From DASUKM01 sp036278735 (lineage in GTDB: Bacteria; Acidobacteriota; Vicinamibacteria; Vicinamibacterales; 2-12-FULL-66-21): a stretch of 26,134 nt of DNA. Both the position numbers and the translations under genes were made by a program. The stretch covers positions 1 through 26,134 of the forward strand of contig DASUKM010000003.1 of NCBI GenBank assembly GCA_036278735.1, written 5' to 3'. Below, piece after piece: positions 15,567 to 22,554 of this stretch (the first letter of the stretch is position 1; each line of letters opens with the position of its first letter). The notes under the pieces are model-generated. The model saw nothing but the letters and a program-made list of their open reading frames with translations, was not told the origin of the DNA and did not search any database.

Positions 15567-16310
15567 ATGAAGCGGATTGATCGGCACAAGCTGAAAGAGA
15601 ACGATTTCGCCCGGACGATGGAGCGGGCCCGCGATCTCGTCGTCGAGCGGCAGCGGCAGATCACGGCCCTCACGGTCGCGATCGTCGCAATCGTGGTGAT
15701 CGTCGGCGGGTACACCTGGTGGCGATCGTCGCAGAACACGCACGCCAACGGCGCGCTGGCGACGGCGCTCGCGGTCGCCGAAGCGCCGATCGTGGCCCCC
15801 CCGGCGCCGGCGCCCGGCAGCGCGCCGCCCGTCCAGCAGGCGGGCACGTACGCGACCGAGCGGGAACGGATCGACGCCGCCCTGCCCAGGCTGATGGACG
15901 TCGCCAATCAGTACCCGAATACGCCCGCCGGGCTCACGGCCCGCTACCGCGCGGCCGCCGCGCTCGCCCAGATGGGGCGCTACCCGGAAGCGGAGCAGGC
16001 GTATCAGACCGTGATCGACAAGGCCGGCCGGTCCAGCATCTATGGACGAACCGCCCGCCTGGGTCTCGGCGAGGTGCAGGTGGCCGAAGGCAAGAACGAG
16101 GCGGCCGCGACGACGTTCCGCGATCTCTCGACCGATCCGAATTCGCAGCTCCCCCTCGACGGCATCCTGATGCAGCTCGGACGCGCGTACGCCCACGCCG
16201 GCAAGAAGGCGGACGCCACCCGCGCGTTCACCCGCGTGGTCGACGAGTTCCCCCAGTCGCTCTACGCGAGCGAAGCGAAGCAGCAGATCGACGAGCTGAA
16301 GAAAGGGTAG
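15567..16310 (+). CDS. Membrane-anchored TPR protein, YfgM-like
   Basis: A protein of 247 residues. A cytoplasmic charged N-terminus (KRIDRHKLKENDFARTMERARDLVVER) is followed by one transmembrane helix (LTVAIVAIVVIVGGYTWW), a Pro/Ala-rich linker and about four tetratricopeptide repeats (ARYRAAAALAQMGRYPEAEQAYQTVI, ARLGLGEVQVAEGKNEAAATTFRDL, MQLGRAYAHAGKKADATRAFTRVVDEFP). This layout matches YfgM and related periplasmic chaperone-like proteins, as well as generic 'tetratricopeptide repeat' anchors. The exact partner cannot be read. It converges on the cupin gene with 3 bp between the stops. Confidence 0.75.
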   Translation: MKRIDRHKLKENDFARTMERARDLVVERQRQITALTVAIVAIVVIVGGYTWWRSSQNTHANGALATALAVAEAPIVAPPAPAPGSAPPVQQAGTYATERERIDAALPRLMDVANQYPNTPAGLTARYRAAAALAQMGRYPEAEQAYQTVIDKAGRSSIYGRTARLGLGEVQVAEGKNEAAATTFRDLSTDPNSQLPLDGILMQLGRAYAHAGKKADATRAFTRVVDEFPQSLYASEAKQQIDELKKG

Positions 16311-16313
16311 ACG

Positions 16314-16631
16314 TCAGCGGCGGCTGACGCCGTCGAGGCACCGGGCCGGCGCGGTGCCGACGACCTCCACGCGGCGGGGGACGCCGCGGGGCACGTAGAC
16401 CAGGTCCCCTGCGTTGAGGACGGCGGACTCGTCGTCCAGGGTGACCTTCAGGAGCCCCGAGACGACCGCATCGATCCGGTCTTGCGCCTGCGCCTGCGCG
16501 GCGACGATCGCGCCGGCCGGCCAGTCGTCAATGGATACCAGGTATCCGCGCGCTTCCAATTTTTGCCGCAGTGCCCCCTCAGTGAGCGGTCCGTCCCGTC
16601 GCGAATCCCAGCGCTCGATACGCATCGCCAC
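16314..16631 (-). CDS. Small cupin-like protein without the usual histidine ligands
   Basis: A protein of 105 residues if GTG 16631 is the start; ATG 16625 is equally possible, and neither has a clear Shine-Dalgarno. The beta-barrel signature is plain: PAGAIVAAQAQAQDRIDAVVSGLLKVTL, then LNAGDLVYVPRGVPRRVEVVG. In ordinary members of this cupin group the first motif carries the H-x-H-x(3-4)-E/K metal ligands and the second a His after PxGxP. Here these are A-Q-A-Q-A-Q and Arg. It is probably not a metal enzyme and may be a binding or sensory protein. A TACCAGGTATCC element lies inside the gene (16536-16547). Confidence 0.75.
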   Translation of the reverse strand: MAMRIERWDSRRDGPLTEGALRQKLEARGYLVSIDDWPAGAIVAAQAQAQDRIDAVVSGLLKVTLDDESAVLNAGDLVYVPRGVPRRVEVVGTAPARCLDGVSRR

Positions 16632-16706
16632 GCTCAGGCCGGCCCTGCGGGTCCGCCGTCACTTATGGCCACGGCGTGGCCGTCCCACGGGCGGCGGCCG
16701 CTTGGC

Positions 16707-17144
16707 TCACGCGGTTCGGGTGCACCCGGGCCGGGGCGCCCAGGCGGTCCGGGGGGCGGCATGCTCGGCGGTCCGGACGGGTTCGACGAGCAGGCGCAGC
16801 GCGTACTCGCTGGGGGCGCCGGTCACGGCGCTGAAGGGGCCGACACGGAACACGGCGGACAGCACGCTGGATTTGCGCAGCGCCGGCGGCACTTCCGGGC
16901 GGTGGCGCATGTCGCGGTCGACCTGGAAATAGACCAGCCGATACAGGGGAATGGCGGCGCCGTTGAGGCACTCGACCGAGACGCCGTGCTCGCTGACGTC
17001 GCGGGTGACGACCGAGGCGAGCCGCGTCGCGCCGCGCGCGTCCTTCCAGACAATCTGGCCGGGGACGGCGACGGAGAATCGCGGCGCCATCCGCTTCTCG
17101 CCGCGCGGCTGTCCGCCCTGCACCAAACGAAATCGCTGTTCCAT
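16707..17144 (-). CDS. PilZ-domain protein, likely c-di-GMP binding
   Basis: A protein of 145 residues starting at ATG 17144 with GGAGG upstream. The PilZ ligand motifs are both present: R-x3-R (KRMAPRF, about residues 18-22) and D/N-x-S-x2-G (RDVSEHGVSVEC, about 48-58). It should therefore bind the second messenger c-di-GMP. The rest of the domain continues to residue ~120, followed by an Arg/Pro/Ala-rich tail. As a single-domain adaptor, its target is unknown. Its upstream region holds two copies of TACCAGGTATCC, a possible operator. Confidence 0.85.
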   Translation of the reverse strand: MEQRFRLVQGGQPRGEKRMAPRFSVAVPGQIVWKDARGATRLASVVTRDVSEHGVSVECLNGAAIPLYRLVYFQVDRDMRHRPEVPPALRKSSVLSAVFRVGPFSAVTGAPSEYALRLLVEPVRTAEHAAPRTAWAPRPGCTRTA

Positions 17145-17285
17145 GTGCGCCTCCGGGTGAATCCAGCCCGAAGATGTATCAAGTCGTGAGCCTGAACCGG
17201 GCGGCCGCGTCGATAACCCCGTAACAGGCTCAGCAACAGCTAGTTACCTGATATCGCCTTTGTTCGAGCGGCTCACCGAAGCGCT

Positions 17286-17328
17286 TACCAGGTATCCACA
17301 CGCGCCCGGATCTGAATACCAGGTATCC
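17286..17328. promoter_or_regulatory. Two TACCAGGTATCC elements upstream of the PilZ gene
   Basis: Identical 12-mers lie at 17286-17297 and 17317-17328, starting 31 bp apart, about three turns of the helix. A third copy occurs at 16536-16547 in the cupin gene, where it is extended to the palindrome GGATACCAGGTATCC. Copies two and three share 16 bases (TACCAGGTATCCGCGC). The spacing on one face of the DNA suggests a protein site. No known regulator is recognised. Confidence 0.4.
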
Positions 17329-17344
17329 GCGCAGATTGTGATTT

Positions 17345-20257
17345 CTACGATCGAACCGAGGCGATCCCCAACCGTCCCATTTTCAGGTACAGGCCGCGCC
17401 GGGTCAGGCCGAGCGTCCGGGCCGTTTCGGAAATATTGCCGGCCGTGCGGGTCAGGGCGGTCTCGATCATCTCGCGTTCGATGCGCTGGACCGCCTTGGC
17501 GAGCGTTTCGCGGCGCGTGCGCGGCGCGCGCGCCTCCCCCTCCACGGCTGGCTCCCGCGTGAACACCGGCGAGAGCATCTCGGGCGAAATCGTGTGGCCG
17601 TCGGGCGCCAGGGCGACGGCGCGCTGCACCTCGTTGCGGAGCTGCCGGACGTTGCCCGGCCACGCAAAGCCGTCGAAGAGGTCGAGCGTCTCGGGGCTGA
17701 GACGCACGCCGGGCTTGCCGAGCCGCTCGGAGGCTTCGCGGAGGAAGAACGTGCTCAGGTGCGGGATCTCTTCGCGCCGTTCGCGCAGCGGCGGCACGTG
17801 GATGCGGATCACGCTCAGGCGATAGAACAGGTCTTCGCGGAACAGCCCGCCCGACACGCGCTGTTCGAGATCCGCATTGGTGGCCGCGACCACGCGGACG
17901 TCGACGCGGAGCGGGCGCGTCTCGCCGACGGGCAGCACTTCACCCTGTTCGAGGAAGCGCAGCAGCTTCGGCTGCACGTCGAGCGGCAGGTCGCCGACTT
18001 CGTCGAGGAACAGCGTGCCGCCGACCGCCGTCCGCAGTACGCCGGGTTGATCCGCGACGGCGCCCGTGAAGCTGCCGCGGCGGTGGCCGAACAGCTGACT
18101 GTCGGCCAGCTCGCGGGTCGCGCTCGTGCAGTTGTAGGGGAGGAACATCGCGCGCCGCCGGGTCGATCCGGCATGAATCGCGCGGGCGACCAGATCCTTG
18201 CCGGTCCCGCTCTCGCCCGTGATCAGGACGGTCAGATCGTTCCCCTGCAGGCGCTGGATCTGATCGGTGACGCGCTGCATCAGTGCGCTCGCGCAGACGA
18301 AGCCGGGGATGAGCGGCTCGAGCGAGCGCTCCGGCGCGCCGGCCGCCGGCTCGAACGGCCGTTCGCGCGCCGAGCACAGTTCGAATCCCTGCCGGATGAC
18401 CGCCACGAGCGTGCGGAACCGCTGCAGCGCGGTCGACGCGAACGGACGGACCGCGGAGACGGCGGCATAGCGCGCGCCTGCCGCCGCACGGCCGATCGGC
18501 GCCACGGCCAGCATCGCCGCCGGCGCGCGGGTCGGGGATCGCGTGGCGGCGACCGCCAGCGTGCGCGCCGCATCGGGCGGGCATCCGGCGCACGACACGA
18601 CCCGGACGTCTCCCTGCGGCGAGACGAGAAAGATCACGGCCGCCTGCGCATCGCAGGATTCGAGCAGCGCCGTCGTCGCTTCCCTGGCGAGCAGCGCCGG
18701 CGTGACGGCTGCATCCACGATCCGCCGCACCAGCGCATCGTCGCCGTGCATCTGCACGCCGACGAACTCGCCCGTCGCGATGGCGGGGATCGACTCGAGC
18801 ACGGCCTCGGTTGCGGCGAGGTCGGGCAGGGCGCCGAGCGAGCCGAAAATCGCGCGCGCGTCCGTCAGGTAGCGCGTGGCGCGCGAGCGCGCCCCCGCGG
18901 CGCCGGCCAGCCGGCCCAGCTCGAGATACCCGAGCGCCGCCTGATGACGCTCGCCGAGCAGATCGAACACGCTGACGCTCTGGCCGAAGTCGTGGTACGC
19001 CTCGGTCGTGCGTCCGGCGGCCGCCTGCACGCGCCCGCGGAGGCGCAGGAACTCTCCCCAGATACTCGTCACGCCGGCGGCCTGGAGCGCCGCGCCGACG
19101 CTGGCGAGCCGCTCCTCGGCCTCGTCGCGGTGGCCGGAGGCGAGCAGCGCTTCGACGCCGATGAGCTCGGCCTGCTGCGCGTACGCCGCCGGCACCCCTT
19201 CGGCGCGCGCGATGTCGGCGGCGATGGCGAGCGCTTGCGCCGGATCGCCGCGCCGCAGCGCCACCCGCGCTTCGAGCGCCCGGACGGACCACTGGTACCA
19301 GCGCGTCGACGGCGTTTCGCGATCGCCGTAGGCATCGCGCGAGCGCGTCAGGCAGCGGCTCGCCTCGGCGTCGTTGCCGCGGATCAGATAAATCTGCGCC
19401 AGCGTGTCGAACACCGCCCCCGTCGTCTCGCGCATGAACTCGAGCGGGCTGCGGACGTCGAGGGCGCGGTTGAGCACCTGTTCGGCGCGCTCGAGATTAC
19501 CGAGCTGCACGCAGATCTGGCCGAGCGAGGCGAGCGCGACCCCGAGTCCGTGCGGCGTGCCCGCCTGCTCCTGCAGCTCGACGCTGCGTTCGGCCAGCGC
19601 GAGCGCCTGATCGTGCCGGTGCTGCATCATCGCCACGTTGGCCTGGTTGCCGCAGATGGTCGCGACGACGTCGCCGGCATGGACGGAGACGGCGAGGCGC
19701 TCGGCCTGCCGCAGCGCCGCCATCGCTTCGTCGAGCCGCCCTTCCTGGGCGAGGGTCACGCCCGAGAGCGAGTGCACCATCGCCAGGTGGCGCCGGTCGC
19801 CGGCCGCGTGCAGCGCGGAGGCGGCCTGCGCGATGTGCTCGCGGACGATGGCCGTGTCGCCGACGTGGCGGTAGCACAGCCCGAGCTCGTAATGCGCGAG
19901 GCCGATGGCGCGGGAGTCGTGCGCGCGCTCGGCCTGCCGCAGCGCGCGCGTGAGGAAGGCGATGCCGCGCGACGGCTCCCCGCGCGCGACCGCGAGCCGG
20001 CCGTGGAGTCGCCAGAGCTCGCACAGCCGCGCCGGGTCCAGCCGCTCCCCGTCGGCAGGCGGCCGTCCGAGCGCTTCGGTGGCGCGGCGCAGGTCGTCCT
20101 GCAGCAACCACGCTTCGGCCAGCGCGGCGCGCAGCTGCATCTGCTCGTCACGCCGAAGGCCGGGCTCCTTCAGGGCGCGGACCAGCAGGTTCGCCGCGTC
20201 GGCGCCGTGCCCGCGCTGCAGCGCATCGGCGGCCTGGGCCACGAGTTCGTCCCGCAC
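17345..20257 (-). CDS. TPR-GAF-sigma54 activator with Fis-type DNA-binding domain
   Basis: A protein of 970 residues with a GTG start. Residues ~1-490 are a long run of tetratricopeptide-like helical repeats. Residues ~520-640 look like a GAF-type sensory domain. Next comes the AAA+ sigma54-activation domain: Walker A GESGTGKD (~680), FGHRRGSFTGA (~722-732), Walker B GGTLFLDEVGDLP, then FREDLFYRLSVIRIHVPPLRERREEI. The protein ends in a Fis-like helix-turn-helix (GNISETARTLGLTRRGLYLKMGRLG). It should drive RNA polymerase-sigma54 at distant promoters. The sigma54-contact loop is GSFTGA rather than GAFTGA, and NCTSATRELADSQLFGH also departs from the standard motif. There is no receiver domain, so control is probably through the TPR/GAF part rather than phosphorylation. 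Confidence 0.93.
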   Translation of the reverse strand: MRDELVAQAADALQRGHGADAANLLVRALKEPGLRRDEQMQLRAALAEAWLLQDDLRRATEALGRPPADGERLDPARLCELWRLHGRLAVARGEPSRGIAFLTRALRQAERAHDSRAIGLAHYELGLCYRHVGDTAIVREHIAQAASALHAAGDRRHLAMVHSLSGVTLAQEGRLDEAMAALRQAERLAVSVHAGDVVATICGNQANVAMMQHRHDQALALAERSVELQEQAGTPHGLGVALASLGQICVQLGNLERAEQVLNRALDVRSPLEFMRETTGAVFDTLAQIYLIRGNDAEASRCLTRSRDAYGDRETPSTRWYQWSVRALEARVALRRGDPAQALAIAADIARAEGVPAAYAQQAELIGVEALLASGHRDEAEERLASVGAALQAAGVTSIWGEFLRLRGRVQAAAGRTTEAYHDFGQSVSVFDLLGERHQAALGYLELGRLAGAAGARSRATRYLTDARAIFGSLGALPDLAATEAVLESIPAIATGEFVGVQMHGDDALVRRIVDAAVTPALLAREATTALLESCDAQAAVIFLVSPQGDVRVVSCAGCPPDAARTLAVAATRSPTRAPAAMLAVAPIGRAAAGARYAAVSAVRPFASTALQRFRTLVAVIRQGFELCSARERPFEPAAGAPERSLEPLIPGFVCASALMQRVTDQIQRLQGNDLTVLITGESGTGKDLVARAIHAGSTRRRAMFLPYNCTSATRELADSQLFGHRRGSFTGAVADQPGVLRTAVGGTLFLDEVGDLPLDVQPKLLRFLEQGEVLPVGETRPLRVDVRVVAATNADLEQRVSGGLFREDLFYRLSVIRIHVPPLRERREEIPHLSTFFLREASERLGKPGVRLSPETLDLFDGFAWPGNVRQLRNEVQRAVALAPDGHTISPEMLSPVFTREPAVEGEARAPRTRRETLAKAVQRIEREMIETALTRTAGNISETARTLGLTRRGLYLKMGRLGIASVRS

Positions 20258-20265
20258 GGGCGACA

Positions 20266-20279
20266 GTATACTCCGTATA

Positions 20280-20280
<1 letters not shown>
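20266..20280. promoter_or_regulatory. Palindrome GTATAC-TCC-GTATAC before the sigma54 activator
   Basis: A perfect 15-bp palindrome ends 8 bp upstream of the GTG start of the minus-strand activator. It contains TATACT-like sequence that could serve as a -10 box, or it may be an operator for autoregulation. The Shine-Dalgarno-like GGAG at its centre is too far from the start to be decisive. Confidence 0.35.
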
Positions 20281-20418
<138 letters not shown>

Positions 20419-20423
20419 CTGTC

Positions 20424-21329
20424 TTAGCGCCTCGCCTTCGGGTCCGACGCGAAGCAGTAGGTGAGTAGCTTGTACACCAGCTTGGCGCAGAGGAAGTTCG
20501 GGGCGACCAGGCCAGGAATGGGACTCAACTCGACGATGTCGGCGGCGACGATGCGGCGGTGTTCGGCGGTGCGGCGCAGGACGGCGAGGATCTCGAACCA
20601 CGAGAGACCGCCGGGCTCGGGCGTGCCTGTCGAGGGCATGATCGCCGGGTCGAGCGCGTCGACGTCGATCGTCACGTAGACGGGCTCGCCGAGCGAAGCG
20701 ACGACCTGGTCCACCCAGTCCGAGTCGCGGCGCATGCTGACGTCGTAGAAGATCGTGGTGTCGAGCCGGCCGATCGCGTGCGCTTCCTCGGTCGAGAGGC
20801 TGCGAATGCCGACCTGCGTCACGCGCGCGTGGTCGAGCACGCGGCGCATCGCACAGGCATGGTTGTGGGGCGTGCCCATGTAGGCGTCGCGCAGATCCGC
20901 GTGCGCGTCGATCTGGAGCACCGTCAGCCCTGGATACTTCCGCGCGGCGGCCGACACCAGCGGCGGGGTGATCGAGTGTTCGCCGCCGAGCGTCATCAGG
21001 AACTTGTCGCGGGCGATGATCTCGTAGGCGACGCGCTCGATCTCGTCCATCAGCGGCTCCAGCTCGCCGAAGGGGAGCTCCATCTCGGGCAGCGTGTGGA
21101 TGCCGATGCCGTGCACGTCGACGCCGAGCTCTTCGTCCCAGAGCTCCATGTGGGAGGAGGCCTGCAGGATCTCGTGCGGCCCCATGCGCGTGCCGCCGAC
21201 ATAGGAGGTCGTCCGATCGACGGGCACCGGCAGCACGACGACGCGCGCCTCGTCGAAGCCGCGGATCTCGGGCAGGGCCCCGCCGAACGCGAGCGGGACC
21301 GCGTGGTCGTACGTGAACGGGAGCGTCAT
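20424..21329 (-). CDS. speB: Agmatinase / ureohydrolase
   Basis: A protein of 301 residues. It hydrolyses agmatine to putrescine and urea with a two-manganese centre. The metal ligands are all visible: GGEHS (His), DAHADLRD (Asp, His, Asp) and DVDALDP (Asp, Asp). SYVGGTRMGP and STGTPEPGG substrate-loop motifs are also present. The ATG at 21329 lies 5 nt after the stop of the deoxyhypusine-synthase-like gene, so they are co-transcribed. Arginase or guanidinobutyrase activity cannot be excluded from sequence alone, but the polyamine partner favours agmatinase. Confidence 0.9.
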   Translation of the reverse strand: MTLPFTYDHAVPLAFGGALPEIRGFDEARVVVLPVPVDRTTSYVGGTRMGPHEILQASSHMELWDEELGVDVHGIGIHTLPEMELPFGELEPLMDEIERVAYEIIARDKFLMTLGGEHSITPPLVSAAARKYPGLTVLQIDAHADLRDAYMGTPHNHACAMRRVLDHARVTQVGIRSLSTEEAHAIGRLDTTIFYDVSMRRDSDWVDQVVASLGEPVYVTIDVDALDPAIMPSTGTPEPGGLSWFEILAVLRRTAEHRRIVAADIVELSPIPGLVAPNFLCAKLVYKLLTYCFASDPKARR

Positions 21330-21334
21330 GATCG

Positions 21335-22405
21335 TTACTGTGGCGCCTCGAAGCGGGCGCTGGGAAACGGACGGCCTTCGACCCCCATCACCGGACCGGA
21401 CAGGTCGAAGCGCATCGGCACGCGGCGGGCGAGCGCGTCGCGCGCGCTGGTCGCCAGCGCGCTCACGAGCAACGGCAGGGCAATCGTGATGTCGGCGTGA
21501 ACCGTCACGCGCTCGGCATCGGTGGCGAGCTTGCCCCAGCTCTTGGCTTCCTCGAGGCTCGAGCCGGACGCGCCGCCGTACTGCGGCACGTCGGTGACGA
21601 CCTGCAAGGCGTACCGGTGTCCGCCGACGCGGTCGTCGTAGAACTCGGCCTGCACGCTGGCCTGGTTGATGAAGTTCTTCGGCGTGCCGCCGCCGAGCAC
21701 GACCGACGCGGTCCGCGGCCGCCGGATCACGAGATTGGCCGACTCGATGATGTCGCCGATCACGTCGATCTGCCCGGCCGTCGGGTCGCGGTGGCGGGCC
21801 TGCGAGAGCCCCATGCCGATCGACGAATCGGAAATCGCCGGACAGAACACCGGCACGTCGGCGCGATAGGCCGCCGTCAGGATGCCGTCGCGCCCCGTCT
21901 CGCGCCACAGATACTCGCCGAGCTTGTACAGGAACTCGCGCGTCGTATACGGCCGGCGCTCGAGCGTCAGGACGAAGGCGGCAATCCATTCGTCGTTGTC
22001 GACGAACTCGTCCTCGCTCGCGTACGTGTCGTACACGCGATCGATGTGCTCGGCCTGCAGGTCTGCGTCGTTGGCGGTGGGGGAGCCGAGGTAATGATGG
22101 CGCCCGCGTGTTTCGTGCAGGTCGTGGTACAGGTTCGCGCCTGTCGAGACGAGGCAGTCGACGAACCGATGTGTCAGCACGTGCGCCAGGATGAGCCGCA
22201 TGCCGCCGGCGCTGAGCGCGCCGGCGATCCCCAGGAAAATCGTACAGTCGTCCCCGAGCATCTTCTCCCAGATGCGGCGCGCGGTGGCCAGGTTTCGCCC
22301 CTGGAACGACACCCGCTCCATCCGCGCGAGCAGCGTGTCGGCCCCGATCCCTTCCTCGATCGTGAACGGATCGACAGGCACGCGCAGAAAACGCGATTTC
22401 GTCAT
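21335..22405 (-). CDS. Deoxyhypusine-synthase-like protein, probable homospermidine synthase
   Basis: A protein of 356 residues from ATG 22405. It resembles eukaryotic and archaeal deoxyhypusine synthase across its length: FLGIAGALSAGGMR, FCPAISDSSIGMG, VLGGGTPKNFINQA and SWGKLATDAERVTVHADIT. The SWGK lysine corresponds to the catalytic lysine that carries the aminobutyl group. Bacteria have no eIF5A, and bacterial members are known to make homospermidine from putrescine. The agmatinase gene directly downstream would supply that putrescine. The specific substrate is inferred from family knowledge and context. Confidence 0.88.
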   Translation of the reverse strand: MTKSRFLRVPVDPFTIEEGIGADTLLARMERVSFQGRNLATARRIWEKMLGDDCTIFLGIAGALSAGGMRLILAHVLTHRFVDCLVSTGANLYHDLHETRGRHHYLGSPTANDADLQAEHIDRVYDTYASEDEFVDNDEWIAAFVLTLERRPYTTREFLYKLGEYLWRETGRDGILTAAYRADVPVFCPAISDSSIGMGLSQARHRDPTAGQIDVIGDIIESANLVIRRPRTASVVLGGGTPKNFINQASVQAEFYDDRVGGHRYALQVVTDVPQYGGASGSSLEEAKSWGKLATDAERVTVHADITIALPLLVSALATSARDALARRVPMRFDLSGPVMGVEGRPFPSARFEAPQ

Positions 22406-22423
22406 GCCGCCGTCATTCTACTT

Positions 22424-22554
22424 TAGGCTTTGGGCTTTGGGCTTTAGGCTTTAGGGGGCTTTGGGCTTTGGGCTTTAGGGGGCTGGGGCGTTGGTCCCGG
22501 AAATTGTGCCTGATGCTCTTCCCAAAGCCTGAAGCCTAAAGCCCAAAGCCTACC
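22424..22554. repeat. Heptamer repeat array with inverted arms between mutS and the polyamine operon
   Basis: The left arm (22424-~22485) repeats GGGCTTT and AGGCTTT in units of seven. The right arm (~22521-22554) has AAGCCTGAAGCCTAAAGC-type units, the reverse complement of the left. The two can form a long imperfect hairpin separated by ~35 bp. The mutS stop codon (TAG, 22550-22552) lies inside the right arm. Confidence 0.88.

Noticed and set aside
16667..16681. Hairpin GGCCACG-g-CGTGGCC between cupin and PilZ genes as a terminator
   Set aside because: Short, no T-run, and such palindromes are common in DNA this GC-rich.
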